Assembly (NCBI GenBank): GCA_000421045.1
Contig: ATWC01000018.1
Coordinates: 1 to 55,764 of the forward strand
From: Lachnospiraceae bacterium NK4A179
Lineage (GTDB): Bacteria; Bacillota; Clostridia; Lachnospirales; Lachnospiraceae
DNA: 55,764 nt
Direction of reading: 5' to 3'
Position numbers and translations under genes: made by a program. The notes beneath the pieces are model-generated. The model searched no databases, was not told the DNA's origin, and saw only the letters and a program-made list of their open reading frames with translations. Positions 1-8,722 of the stretch are shown one piece after another (position 1 is the stretch's first letter; each line of letters begins with the position of its first letter).

Positions 1-424
1 CACATACTTGTTCAATAAATGCTGAAGCTATACCTTGGCCCCTATATTCAGGAGCTATTTCAAAACACACAATCGAGATTGTTTTTCCGCACATATTATC
101 TCTGGCAAAATCCGGCACAAATCCTTTGTAACTATCAATATCGGCTGCATTACACCAGCCTATTGATATATCACCATCAAACGCCAGATATCCTCTTATA
201 TTACCTTTATCAAGCATCTCTACTGCATATTTTCTAATGGTTTCTTTTACACCATTCGCTTGGAACTCACTAACCATTTGCTTTATAGTTTTTTCATCTT
301 GATTCGGCGAAGTACAATAACAAGGTCCATTGGGATTATTATCAGAAAATGCTCGATTATCAAAAAAATCAAGGTAATCGTCTTTTAATTCTAAGGACAA
401 TTTCTTTATAGTCACGTTTTTCAT
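1..424 (-). CDS. GNAT family N-acetyltransferase (3' end beyond window)
   Basis: The minus-strand frame opens at the ATG at 424 (MKNVTIKKLSLELKDDYLDF) and stays open to base 1, so the C-terminus is missing. After about 90 residues of substrate-binding region it carries YRGQGIAS, the acetyl-CoA pyrophosphate-binding motif A of GNAT enzymes, preceded by a beta-strand (SIVCFEIAPE). The enzyme would move an acetyl group from acetyl-CoA to an unknown amine. It lies just downstream of the DUF4375-like gene on the same strand, 7 bases away, so the two may share a transcript. The family call is firm; the substrate cannot be inferred. Confidence 0.85.
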   Translation of the reverse strand, partial: MKNVTIKKLSLELKDDYLDFFDNRAFSDNNPNGPCYCTSPNQDEKTIKQMVSEFQANGVKETIRKYAVEMLDKGNIRGYLAFDGDISIGWCNAADIDSYKGFVPDFARDNMCGKTISIVCFEIAPEYRGQGIASAFIEQVC

Positions 425-431
425 AACAATC

Positions 432-794
432 TTAATCAAAAATCACATCTTTATTTGCTTCAACATACTCTTCAAGTAACGTAGAAAAAGATGGCTCAAA
501 TCTGTAGAATTCCTTATCAGTTTCCACCCATCCATCAGCTTCACCATCCCTGATTGCTTTGCGCAGATTATCAACGAAATCATCATTAGCGATTTCTTTC
601 AATGCACTTTCAAGTTCTTTTAAATCCGTATCGGGAAAAACATCCGAATAACCGCTGAATCCGCCATTATTCATTTCTGCATCATACCAAAAGCACAAGA
701 CAGCTTTTTTCTGAATCTCAGATAATGTAGTTACATCTCTATAACAAACTTCAGATATAAACCTGTTCCAACGTTCATCTCTTTCGCTAAGCAT
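432..794 (-). CDS. DUF4375/DMP19-like small protein
   Basis: A soluble protein of 120 residues, MLSERDERWNRFISEV onward. The start chosen is the ATG at 794 because AAGGAG lies 8 bases upstream; an in-frame ATG at 821 has no such site. The segment FWYDAEMNNGGFSGY, followed by an acidic helical C-terminus, resembles DUF4375 (DMP19-like) proteins, in which NGGF follows an early helix. Function is unknown; these proteins are often encoded beside SMI1-type immunity or other accessory genes. It follows the ATPase remnant and precedes the GNAT gene. Confidence 0.55.
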   Translation of the reverse strand: MLSERDERWNRFISEVCYRDVTTLSEIQKKAVLCFWYDAEMNNGGFSGYSDVFPDTDLKELESALKEIANDDFVDNLRKAIRDGEADGWVETDKEFYRFEPSFSTLLEEYVEANKDVIFD

Positions 795-817
795 TGTAAT
801 TCTCCTTCCGTGAAGTG

Positions 818-1093
818 TCATGAAAGTCTTCTGTCATGATCATATCCGGCCGCTGATAATGATTCATTAAACTTATCCAGCTGCTCTTGTTTCTGCGTTT
901 CAGCACTCTTTTTCTCATCATTGCCTACTCCGGTATGCTGAAATGTAAACTCATATCCAAAGCTTTCTCGAATAAGATATGTCTTTCCAATCCTTCTTCT
1001 CCCATAAATCGCTATAAACTGAGATTCTTCCTCGCTTTTTAGCGATCTTAGATATTTGATTTCCTCTTCTCTACCTATCATATATTCCCGCAT
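818..1093 (-). pseudogene. N-terminal remnant of an archaeal-type AAA ATPase
   Basis: Only 91 residues remain. They begin MIGREEEIKYLRSL and contain the Walker A motif GRRRIGKT after a hydrophobic strand (FIAIYG), the opening of the ATPase family common in archaea and Lachnospiraceae (ATPase domain plus DUF234, about 450 residues). After roughly codon 80 (FNESLSAAGY) the sequence turns into DHDRRLS and stops, so Walker B, sensor motifs and the C-terminal nuclease-like domain are absent. Nothing downstream resumes the family. It is best read as a deletion-truncated gene whose 3' part was replaced by the DUF4375-like gene. Confidence 0.7.
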
Positions 1094-1288
1094 TTTCTTC
1101 CATAACGCAACAGCTCGAACGAGTTGTGGAAAAAATGTGCCTAAGACGATTATTCACTCCTCTCTGCTCATCGTGCATTAAACTGTAATATACATCGATT
1201 TTTTATGCCCAATTCTGCATTTACTCATTTCCTTTTATATTCGGAATAATTCACAAAATGTTTCCCTATTTCTTATCCTGACGGTAAA

Positions 1289-1317
1289 TTGACGGTCAAG
1301 TTTAAAAAGCGTATGAT
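1289..1317 (+). promoter_or_regulatory. Sigma-A type promoter for the chemotaxis receptor
   Basis: TTGACG at 1289-1294 and TATGAT at 1312-1317 are separated by 17 bases and point to the receptor gene, whose start is 38 bases downstream of the -10. The -35 lies in a short palindrome TTGAC-g-GTCAA (1289-1299), which could be an operator. I do not see the TAAA...GCCGATAT pattern of a flagellar sigma-D promoter. Confidence 0.5.
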
Positions 1318-1355
1318 AAAAATATCATTTAAATATTATGCATTCGGAGGTAGCC

Positions 1356-3491
1356 ATGAAGACTTTTAAGATTAAAAGTATGATCATTGCGATGATTTCG
1401 ATAAGCTCAGCAATCGCGATCACTCTGTTGTGCCTCATTGCAGCATTAAATACAAATGCAATGCTCAATGAGAAAATAAACGAAAACATGTCCACTTACC
1501 TGGACGCTCAGGTTAATGCAGTTGAGGAATTCGTAAAGAATTCGGAAAACAAGCTTAGACTGTATTCCAAGAATCAAGTCGTTATTGATCTCATCGAGGA
1601 TGATGCCAGGGACATGGCCTCACATCCGGACAGAGAGATGCCGATGTTTAATGATGAAAGCTACAATACTACGGCATATTATACTGATCATTATCCTAAT
1701 TTTCCCAAAGCTCAGCAATATACAATGGAATATTACGGACTGTTAGATAACTGGGAAGGCCTGTATATAGGTAATTCCGAAACAAGGATCCTTTCTTATT
1801 CCGTTCCTCCTGTGATCGGTAAAGTTTTAAGAGAAGATCCGGACAGACGTGCTCAGCTTATGGATGCAATGAAAGCAAACCCCGACGGCGTTTACAATGC
1901 CGGCATCATAGTTTCACCCGGAACCGGTCAGCTTTGCCTTTCCATGTATTCACCTGTTATAAAGGATGGTGAAATGATAGGGTATGTCGGCGCAGGTGTA
2001 TTCCACAGCCAGCTTGAGAGTATCCTTACCAGCTTCAAGTTAAGCGGTGTTTCAAGCAGCAACCTCTATATGTTAAACACCGATACCGGAGTAGTATTTA
2101 CGGATACAGAAGCAACGGAAGAGGAAAAAGAAACCATAATAGCCCAGGAGACAACACGTCCCATGCTTCAGGAAGTTGTCGCAAATGCAAGGGATAAAGG
2201 CCTTGCAGACGGATCATTCGAATTCAAGGATCCGGATACGGGACATGTACATGTAGTTAATTACAAATCGATCCCCGGTTATAACTGGGCACTCGTTATC
2301 GCAGCAGATAAGAGCGAGCTCTATGCAGCTTCCATGAGCAACTTATGGATGATGATAATCCTCGGCGTTGTAGCATTCCTGATCATAGTTGCCATCATGT
2401 ACGTATTAGCTTCAATGATCTCCAAGCCTCTTATCAAGACTGTTGAAGAGATCGACAGGACGGCAAACGGTGATATCTCTTCGGAAGTTGACATTAAGAG
2501 CAATATAAGAGAGATACATCAGATCAAAGAAAGCATATCGGATCTTAAACGGAAGCTTTCTGATGTCCTGGCGAAGACAAATGATATGTCAAGAAACCTC
2601 AATGTTGCAGGAACCGATCTTACAGAAAACGCAGACAAGGCTTCCTCAACATCACAGCATGTAACGAGAGCTATAGGAGAGGTTTCGAAAGGAGCCAACT
2701 CCCAGGCAGAGTCGGTACAGACTGCAGCAACGAGAACTGTATCAATGGGTAAGGACATTGATAATATTTCTTCCAACATCGCAGCACTTGATGAAGCAAG
2801 TGAGAATATGAAGAACAGCTGCGACAAGGTATCGATCGCACTCAGAGAGATCGTATCGCAGAACAAGACTGTTTCGGATGCGATATCAGAGATAGAAAAT
2901 ACCATCAGTGCCACAAACAACAGTGCAAACGAGATCGCGCAATTCTCGGATGCCATAAACGATATAGCTACTCAGACAAACCTGCTTTCACTTAATGCTT
3001 CGATCGAAGCTGCACGTGCAGGAGAAGCAGGAAGAGGGTTTGCGGTTGTTGCAGATGAGATAAGACAGCTGGCAGATCAGTCAAAGAGCAGTTCTGATGA
3101 GATCAGGGTGATCGTTGAAAAGCTCTTAAGCGATGCCGGGGCATCAGTTAAGACCATGGATACACTTAACGAAAGCTTCCGATCACAGGGTGAGCAGATC
3201 TTAGCTACCCAGCAGGATATGGATACAATGTCAGAGAACGTTGCAGTTGTATCAGACAATTCAAGTTCCATAAGAAGCATGGTAAAGAACCTTGAAGCGG
3301 CTAAAGAATCTCTGGTAGATATAGTAGAGAGCCTGTCAGCGATATCCGAAGAAAATGCAGCTTCTTCGCAGGAGACAAGCGCGTCCATGACAGAGCTAAG
3401 AACCACCTTCGAAATGATCAACGAATCCGCTGCACAGCTTCAGGCACTTGCAAATGACCTTACGGAGACAATAAGCTACTTCAAATTGTGA
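1356..3491 (+). CDS. Methyl-accepting chemotaxis protein with dCache-like sensor
   Basis: A transmembrane chemoreceptor of 711 residues. The ATG at 1356 has CGGAGG 5 bases upstream; an in-frame ATG at 1338 has none. Order of parts: membrane helix at about 9-31; extracytoplasmic sensor at about 40-315, of double-Cache size (segments such as NWEGLYIGN and GYVGAGVF); second helix at about 329-352; HAMP linker at about 353-405; and a cytoplasmic coiled-coil signalling domain to the end. The hairpin tip at about 547-575 contains [20 protein letters not shown], the conserved CheA/CheW contact region. It would control swimming in response to a small ligand, perhaps an amino acid or organic acid, as is usual for dCache sensors. 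It is monocistronic, with a hairpin terminator just downstream. Confidence 0.95.
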   Translation: MKTFKIKSMIIAMISISSAIAITLLCLIAALNTNAMLNEKINENMSTYLDAQVNAVEEFVKNSENKLRLYSKNQVVIDLIEDDARDMASHPDREMPMFNDESYNTTAYYTDHYPNFPKAQQYTMEYYGLLDNWEGLYIGNSETRILSYSVPPVIGKVLREDPDRRAQLMDAMKANPDGVYNAGIIVSPGTGQLCLSMYSPVIKDGEMIGYVGAGVFHSQLESILTSFKLSGVSSSNLYMLNTDTGVVFTDTEATEEEKETIIAQETTRPMLQEVVANARDKGLADGSFEFKDPDTGHVHVVNYKSIPGYNWALVIAADKSELYAASMSNLWMMIILGVVAFLIIVAIMYVLASMISKPLIKTVEEIDRTANGDISSEVDIKSNIREIHQIKESISDLKRKLSDVLAKTNDMSRNLNVAGTDLTENADKASSTSQHVTRAIGEVSKGANSQAESVQTAATRTVSMGKDIDNISSNIAALDEASENMKNSCDKVSIALREIVSQNKTVSDAISEIENTISATNNSANEIAQFSDAINDIATQTNLLSLNASIEAARAGEAGRGFAVVADEIRQLADQSKSSSDEIRVIVEKLLSDAGASVKTMDTLNESFRSQGEQILATQQDMDTMSENVAVVSDNSSSIRSMVKNLEAAKESLVDIVESLSAISEENAASSQETSASMTELRTTFEMINESAAQLQALANDLTETISYFKL

Positions 3492-3500
3492 TGAAAAAAC

Positions 3501-3545
3501 AAAAGCCGTAAATCCATTATCAATAATGGTTTACGGCTTTTTTAT
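3501..3545. terminator. Bidirectional intrinsic terminator
   Basis: AAAGCCGTAAA and its complement TTTACGGCTTT form a hairpin extended by CCATTAT/ATAATGG. A T-run follows on the + strand and an A-run precedes it, so it can end both the + strand chemoreceptor and the convergent - strand lipoprotein gene. Confidence 0.85.
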
Positions 3546-3554
3546 TTTATCCTG

Positions 3555-4142
3555 TTATTCGTCTAAACACTTTACTTCAGTTCCGTCAACAGTCTTAACA
3601 GTTACTTTTCTGAGATGTTCTGCGCCGTGAAGTATCGTTATACATGTCTTTGACGGATTTTCGAATTCCTGTGCTTCAACTTCTGAGAGAGAAACGAAAT
3701 CTACTGTCACTTCAACACTCGTTCCGTTTATTGTCATATCAGTAACTACAGCTTTTTGTTTGTCAAAAAGATTTTTTCCGGAATTAATGAAGATATACAG
3801 CGGTGAATCATCTTCCTCAAGAGTATCTATCCAGTAGCCCTGTTCCTTACTCTTTTGAAAATATCCGTAATTCTCGTGGATCTCATAACTGTATCCGCCT
3901 GTCTGACCTGCCATAGTGAAAAGCTCAGGCTGATCATCTGATACTGAGACAGACGTTGCAGGTTCTGTTGCTGTCGGTTCTGTCGCTGTTGGTTCCGTCG
4001 CTGTTGGTTCTGTCACTGTTGGTTCTGTCGCTGTTGTTGTGACCGGTGCTGTTCCGGTCGCAGAGGCTGAACCTCCGCATCCGACCATTCCTACAGCCAT
4101 TGTTGTCACTAACGCCATTGCCATTATCTTTTTCATAAACAT
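3555..4142 (-). CDS. Lipoprotein with Thr-Glu-Pro stalk
   Basis: A predicted surface lipoprotein of 195 residues. MKKIMAMALVTTMAVGMVGCGGS is a short signal peptide ending in a lipobox, with Cys-22 (numbering from the first Met) as the lipidated residue. Residues of about 30-65 form a TEPT/ATEPT stalk encoded by 15-bp tandem repeats. The remaining ~130 residues form a small beta-rich domain containing YSYEIHENYGYF that I do not assign to a family. GGGAGGG lies 7-8 bases before the first ATG; the in-frame ATG two codons later is also possible. It is probably monocistronic, ending in the shared terminator at 3501-3545. Function unknown. Confidence 0.75.
   Translation of the reverse strand: MFMKKIMAMALVTTMAVGMVGCGGSASATGTAPVTTTATEPTVTEPTATEPTATEPTATEPATSVSVSDDQPELFTMAGQTGGYSYEIHENYGYFQKSKEQGYWIDTLEEDDSPLYIFINSGKNLFDKQKAVVTDMTINGTSVEVTVDFVSLSEVEAQEFENPSKTCITILHGAEHLRKVTVKTVDGTEVKCLDE
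3961..4035. repeat. Five 15-bp tandem repeats encoding ATEPT units
   Basis: Five consecutive 15-base units related to GGTTCTGTCGCTGTT (+ strand) sit inside the lipoprotein gene and encode the Ala/Val-Thr-Glu-Pro-Thr stalk. Units differ by one or two bases. Copy number could vary by slippage without breaking the frame. Confidence 0.9.
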
Positions 4143-4365
4143 TTTCTATCCCTCCCTTTTTCTGTTCTGATATAGATACGGATGATGGTGCGATTTTTTA
4201 TGGCTATATGGTCATTTATCGCGCCAAAAGATCGGCGTATCCTATTTGCAGAACGTTCAGATTATAACACATGGAGAAAATTTAAGAGTTTCTTAAAGAA
4301 AAATAATATTTAATAGTATAAAATGACTGATGATAAATTTTCATAAATGTACGGAGACTGTAACT

Positions 4366-6069
4366 TTGGTTAAGAATAGATTTTCTGACAGAACAAAACT
4401 GATATTATTATTTGCCGCTTCAGTTATTTTTTATTTCATAATTTCTGATTTTAATAAAAGCATGTTTACTTTGCCGGATGAACTGCGTTATTTTGAAGCG
4501 GCCAGGGCTTTGGTACACGGCAAAGGTCTGGAATACAACGGGATCATATGTCCTTATCAAAAGATCCTTTATTCTGTATTTATCAGTCCGGCATTTCTTG
4601 CGGATAATGTCCTGGTACAAATAAAACTTGTAGCTCTTATCAATTCTTTGATGGTAGCATCGACGGTATTTCCCGTATATCTGCTGTGCAGGGAAGAAGA
4701 ACTCGAGAAAAATAAGACATATTTTATGTGTCTGTTTACTGTTCTGTTTCCCGAGACAGTAGCAACAATGACTTTCATGAGCGAAAACCTTTATTATCCC
4801 TTATGGATCTGGATAGTATATTTGGTTTTCAGGGGAATAAAAAAGGAAAAGACATCTGTTACTGAAGCTGTAATACTTGGGATTTTGGGTTATCTTCTGT
4901 ATTTTTGCAAGGAAGTAGGCGGCATAACAGTACCAGCGTATTTCCTTTTGATCCTTTGCATGTTTATAAAGAAAAAAGCTGACAGATCCAAGCTTTTGAA
5001 CTCAGGCATTTCACTTATAGCTTTTGTTGTATGTTATTTGCTTATAAAGCATCTGATCTTCCCCGGAACACAAAATACGTATCACAACCAGCTTGACGCA
5101 TATGAACAGCTTGCTGATGCAAAGGGGCTTGCTTATGCTGTGTATGCCGGGCTTTATACAATGACATATATATTTTTATCATTGTATGTTTTTCCTGTAT
5201 TTCTGCCTGTGAAAAGAAAAACGAATGAGATGGCATTCTTTATCTATCTTATTTTTTGTATAACTGCGATCGCGGCATCTGTAGTATACGCTGTTACGCT
5301 CACCGAAGAGCTTTTCTCTCCTTCTCCAAGGCTTTACCTTCGATATCTTTCTCCTTTAACGATACCTGTAATGAGCAGTTTCCTTGCATCATTTGATGGT
5401 GATGAAAAAAGCAAAGAATTCAAGTGGAAGCAGTTTATCCCTCTTGGCATCTACGTTGTAATATTGTCAGTCTTACCTGTTTTGAATGAGAGAGGCCTTA
5501 CGGATTCTTCTAATCTTGAAATATTCCGCATAGGAAAGAGAGTTTTAGACAACGCACTGTTTTTTGTCTTGATCAAGACCATCTATCTGGCGTTTATAAC
5601 CGGAGGCGTAATACTTTTCATAAAAAAGAGAAATATATTTTTGAAGTATTTTCTGGCAGCCGTATTCGTATGTAATTTATTAAGCTATGGATGCAAGATC
5701 ATCGAAAACAGAAGCATGTACGCCATTCCTGCAGAAGAAGCACAGTCCATGCGCGAGGCTGACGAGTGTCTGGATGCGCTGGAAGGCAGAAAGCTTCTGA
5801 TAATCGGTGGTTACTATGATCATTCATCAGAGCTTGCCATGACATATCATGATTCACCGGATGTTGATTTTTATAATTGCAGCAAATTAAATGATGAGAT
5901 CACGCTCTATGCGCACGGAGCAACCAGAAAAGCTGATCTGTCAGATTATAGTTATTTCATGATCGACAGATCTGTCATTAATGCCAATGAAGCCATACTG
6001 GATAAGTATTGCGCTGATACTATCTGGGAATCAGATCTGTTTGTGATCAGAAAATTAATTAAAGAATAG
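4366..6069 (+). CDS. GT-C-like polytopic glycosyltransferase (ArnT/PMT type)
   Basis: An integral membrane protein of about 567 residues with 11-13 hydrophobic helices. After the first helix comes an extracytoplasmic loop with PDELRYFEAARAL, matching the acidic loop-1 motif of GT-C enzymes, which use polyprenyl-phosphate sugars. Further helices reach about residue 440, followed by a short soluble C-terminal domain (about 450-567). It may transfer a sugar to lipid, wall polymer or protein; the acceptor is unknown. A TTG start at 4366 is preferred because GGAG lies 8 bases upstream; an in-frame ATG at 4330 would add 12 residues but has no ribosome site. It stands alone, divergent from the lipoprotein gene. 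Medium confidence on family. Confidence 0.6.
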   Translation: MVKNRFSDRTKLILLFAASVIFYFIISDFNKSMFTLPDELRYFEAARALVHGKGLEYNGIICPYQKILYSVFISPAFLADNVLVQIKLVALINSLMVASTVFPVYLLCREEELEKNKTYFMCLFTVLFPETVATMTFMSENLYYPLWIWIVYLVFRGIKKEKTSVTEAVILGILGYLLYFCKEVGGITVPAYFLLILCMFIKKKADRSKLLNSGISLIAFVVCYLLIKHLIFPGTQNTYHNQLDAYEQLADAKGLAYAVYAGLYTMTYIFLSLYVFPVFLPVKRKTNEMAFFIYLIFCITAIAASVVYAVTLTEELFSPSPRLYLRYLSPLTIPVMSSFLASFDGDEKSKEFKWKQFIPLGIYVVILSVLPVLNERGLTDSSNLEIFRIGKRVLDNALFFVLIKTIYLAFITGGVILFIKKRNIFLKYFLAAVFVCNLLSYGCKIIENRSMYAIPAEEAQSMREADECLDALEGRKLLIIGGYYDHSSELAMTYHDSPDVDFYNCSKLNDEITLYAHGATRKADLSDYSYFMIDRSVINANEAILDKYCADTIWESDLFVIRKLIKE

Positions 6070-6104
6070 GAGTCGATAGATATGACGTGTGTTTGCAGGT
6101 GATA

Positions 6105-6113
6105 TGATATAAT
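6105..6113 (+). promoter_or_regulatory. Extended -10 promoter, copy 1
   Basis: TGATATAAT, an extended -10 element, lies 47 bases before the ATG at 6161. The same element, with similar flanks (GGTGATAT, AATCAT/AATCAA), recurs at 6894-6902 at almost the same distance before the duplicated gene. Confidence 0.55.
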
Positions 6114-6160
6114 CATTTTTGATCTGAAAACATGATAATACCATTTTGAGGGGAGAAAAA

Positions 6161-6652
6161 ATGGAAAAAACAAATTCAACCAAAAAAGTTCTGCTTATAA
6201 TAGCAACAGTAATCTTACTGGCGATCGCAGCCATATTTGTATTTACATTTCAATATGCACCCGGGCCTGATGATTCCATCAATGGAAGATGGCGTCTTGT
6301 TCAGATGGGGCCCAGCCTTGATGAAATGAAAGATCTGCCCAGAAACTTCATGGAAATGACCATCTCCGATGGCAGTTACGAGCAGGTCAGCTTTGAGAAA
6401 GACGGCAGCATAAAACCTGATAGTACCGACCGCGGTCCCGTCAGAAAAGATCTGTTTGGTGGATACAGCAGATGTTTAGGTGAATGGGCCGACGCCAATA
6501 TAATTGTCAAAGCCATTACAGCGACGGTCATGGATCCTCGCGAAGATATCCGCAAAGAAGGGAATGACAGGATCATTATACATGTGAGCATCCCTAAGGG
6601 TAAAGGCGAAAAAATCGAGCGATATCTGTGCTACGAAAGGATCGAGGACTAA
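6161..6652 (+). CDS. Membrane-anchored small protein, duplicate copy 1
   Basis: A protein of 163 residues. The ATG at 6161 is preferred because GAGGGGAG lies 6 bases upstream. A Lys-rich N-terminus and a helix at about 8-28 anchor it, with the rest (about 130 residues) probably outside the membrane. The outer domain begins SINGRWRLVQMGPSLDEM; an early G-x-W is reminiscent of lipocalin-like folds, but this is only a hint. It ends in RYLCYERIED. The gene at 6951 is a paralogue: both share the segment from GPDDSING to EMTISDGS almost residue for residue, and 50 bases (6311-6360) are identical in DNA. A hairpin terminator follows. Function unknown. Confidence 0.7.
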   Translation: MEKTNSTKKVLLIIATVILLAIAAIFVFTFQYAPGPDDSINGRWRLVQMGPSLDEMKDLPRNFMEMTISDGSYEQVSFEKDGSIKPDSTDRGPVRKDLFGGYSRCLGEWADANIIVKAITATVMDPREDIRKEGNDRIIIHVSIPKGKGEKIERYLCYERIED

Positions 6653-6660
6653 TCTTAACA

Positions 6661-6698
6661 AAACACTGACAGTTTTCCTAACCTGTCAGTGTTTTTAT
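6661..6698 (+). terminator. Intrinsic terminator
   Basis: AAACACTGACAG and CTGTCAGTGTTT form a 12-bp stem with a short loop, followed by TTTTATT. It ends copy 1 of the duplicated gene. Confidence 0.85.
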
Positions 6699-6893
6699 TT
6701 GCATTAGAGCATTAAAGAATTCGGATGCAGATATGTAAAAAGAACAGACCTTCCTTTCCGTAATGATTAAGATCAGATTGTCTGCTATTCTTATTCTATA
6801 CTCGTCAGCAAATAAATACCAATATAATACAGGACCTTAACGATTTACACCGGTTTTATTTGCACATGTTTCACTTTATGCGTTTGTTATAGG

Positions 6894-6902
6894 TGATATA
6901 AT
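6894..6902 (+). promoter_or_regulatory. Extended -10 promoter, copy 2
   Basis: TGATATAAT lies 48 bases before the ATG at 6951, matching copy 1 at 6105. The rest of the interval 6700-6890 shows no gene or strong hairpin. Confidence 0.55.
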
Positions 6903-6950
6903 CAATCTTGGTCTGTACATAGGAAAACAACATTTCGAGGGGAGAAACCG

Positions 6951-7418
6951 ATGAAGAAAAAGAATACAGCAATACAAGTGCTGCTTATCATAGCGATCGT
7001 GATTTTACTGCCGTTCGCAGGCATTATTACATTTACACATCGATATGCCCCGGGGCCTGATGATTCGATCAACGGAAAATGGCGTCTTGTACAGATGGGT
7101 CCCAGCCTTGATGAAATGAAAGATCTGCCCAGAAACTTCATGGAAATGACAATCTCAGACGGCAGCTTCGATGAAGTCGTCTTTGAGAAAGACGGAAGCA
7201 TAAGACCTGATAGCACCTCACATGGTTCGATCAAAAAAAATCTTCTTGGCGAATACAGCAGAACTATGTCTGAATGGGAAGAAGCTAATATAATTGCCAG
7301 GATCATTACGTCGGTTATTTACGAACCCGATGACATCCGCAAAGAGGGAAGCGACAGGATCGTAATACATACAAGTAATGTCGATTGCTATCTTTGCTAC
7401 GAAAGGATCGAGTACTGA
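6951..7418 (+). CDS. Membrane-anchored small protein, duplicate copy 2
   Basis: Paralogue of the gene at 6161, 155 residues: a short Lys-rich start, a helix at about 8-28 and an outer domain with NGKWRLVQMGPSLDEM and the ending CYLCYERIEY. The start has CGAGGGGAG 5 bases upstream. Compared with copy 1 it lacks a few residues before the final CYERIE segment and differs mostly in the middle third. Bases 7101-7150 are identical to 6311-6360, so the duplication is recent or maintained by gene conversion. The two Cys near the end (Cys-x-x-Cys in this copy, YLCYE in both) are the only notable polar motif. Function unknown. Confidence 0.7.
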   Translation: MKKKNTAIQVLLIIAIVILLPFAGIITFTHRYAPGPDDSINGKWRLVQMGPSLDEMKDLPRNFMEMTISDGSFDEVVFEKDGSIRPDSTSHGSIKKNLLGEYSRTMSEWEEANIIARIITSVIYEPDDIRKEGSDRIVIHTSNVDCYLCYERIEY

Positions 7419-7628
7419 TAAATATATTTTGCTTTTTCTGCCTCTTCGTCTGTCCAAGGTCTTACTTTTGAAATTATTGTATTGATATTAATCGGTGTTG
7501 CTATTGCGTCTGTTTCTCTTCTTTTGATGACATAATACACCAGTCCCTTTACCTTTTGAATATTACGGGATTTTTATCAGATTATCATTTTTCCAGATTT
7601 TTTATAGTAAAATATAGCGGGGTCTAGT

Positions 7629-7644
7629 TTAACCGTAAGGTTAA
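7629..7644. promoter_or_regulatory. Inverted repeat TTAACC-GTAA-GGTTAA
   Basis: A perfect 6-bp inverted repeat with a 4-base spacer, 28 bases before the ATG at 7673 and just after an A/T-rich TATAGT element. Its position suits an operator or a short 5' leader hairpin. Nothing else is seen in the 250-base gap before this gene. Confidence 0.35.
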
Positions 7645-7672
7645 GTATTACAAAATGAGGGAGAGATAGAAA

Positions 7673-8677
7673 ATGGAAGATGACAAGCGTACATTAAAAT
7701 TGCTGATCTTGGTCGCAGGCATTCTGACGATCGGTATGACTGCCTATTATTTGGTCTGGAATTTTACTGGACTTCTGCCGCGTGTTGGCTCTGCGACAGA
7801 ATATGCTACAGTATATCAGGTCAAATATGAAGGACTGACAGGTTATTGTTATGAGGTTCACAATGAAACGAAAACGATATACCGAAGCATGATCGAGTCA
7901 CAGCCGTATATCTTTCAAGATGGAAGAGATGTGATCGTAAAGTTACAATATGCGGATGAGTATTATTTCTATAACCTTGATACGGAAAAAGAGAGGGTTG
8001 TTACCAGGAAAGAGTATGAGGAGCTGTTTCCGATCATATGGTATTATCCGTTTACTACTGTAGAGAAAACACAGATCACAAAGTTAAATCCTGAAATGGA
8101 TGATGTGTTGGTTCTTGAGGCTGTTTCTAAATATGATGCTCATTGGTATTGGTTTGTGACAAATCCTGATGCAGGCATGAATGAGGATCCGTTTTGGTTT
8201 GACGGAGAAAGTGAGACACTGCCTGTATGTACGCAGGAAGGCGATATAAGAACTATATTTTATACCGAAGAAGGACAGTCAAGATGCAAAGAGTTCAATT
8301 CCAAAACGGGATGGGACTCATATGCATATGATCTTTATGATGATAATAAAGTTTATGTTGAGCGGTTAACTGACATAATGGATTATTATGACGTTATGAA
8401 TGACGCATTGAATAGCGGCAGCAATCTGAAAACAACAGGCTTTGTTAATACACAGCCTGTAAATATCATAGATTGCAATGATGCATATATGCATGCAAAG
8501 AATGAGGTAACCATTCCATATGATCTGGTAACATTTCGATTTGATTTTCGGTTACCAAACAATATAGCTGAGATCATCGGATGGGAAGTGACTTTTTCAA
8601 CGAAAGATGATCCAACTGCCCCGAAAGAAATAGTATATATGAATGGAGATGGTGTGACAGAGCTGGTGGTACAGTAG
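7673..8677 (+). CDS. Membrane-anchored protein of unknown function
   Basis: A protein of 334 residues with one N-terminal helix at about 9-31 and a large, presumably extracytoplasmic, aromatic- and acid-rich domain (segments such as YYFYNLDTEKE and HWYWFVTNPD). GAGGGAGAG lies 8 bases before the start. There is no lipobox Cys and no recognisable catalytic motif. The repeated Tyr/Trp-rich strands suggest a beta-structure (propeller-like or immunoglobulin-like). The next gene follows after 45 bases with its own ribosome site; co-transcription is possible but not shown. I do not recognise the family. Confidence 0.6.
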   Translation: MEDDKRTLKLLILVAGILTIGMTAYYLVWNFTGLLPRVGSATEYATVYQVKYEGLTGYCYEVHNETKTIYRSMIESQPYIFQDGRDVIVKLQYADEYYFYNLDTEKERVVTRKEYEELFPIIWYYPFTTVEKTQITKLNPEMDDVLVLEAVSKYDAHWYWFVTNPDAGMNEDPFWFDGESETLPVCTQEGDIRTIFYTEEGQSRCKEFNSKTGWDSYAYDLYDDNKVYVERLTDIMDYYDVMNDALNSGSNLKTTGFVNTQPVNIIDCNDAYMHAKNEVTIPYDLVTFRFDFRLPNNIAEIIGWEVTFSTKDDPTAPKEIVYMNGDGVTELVVQ

Positions 8678-8722
8678 AAATCAGTCTTTGATCTTAAGCA
8701 CAACACTATATTGGAGGAAAAC

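Noticed and set aside
19-237. Short + strand frame at the window start
   Set aside because: It is antisense to a clear GNAT acetyltransferase frame that runs to the window edge.
2519-2956. Open frame of 145 codons opposite the chemoreceptor
   Set aside because: It mirrors the coiled-coil codon pattern of the + strand receptor, gives a Ser/Leu/Ala-rich product with no motif, and has no ribosome site. The same holds for the frames at 3077-3421 and 2321-2503.
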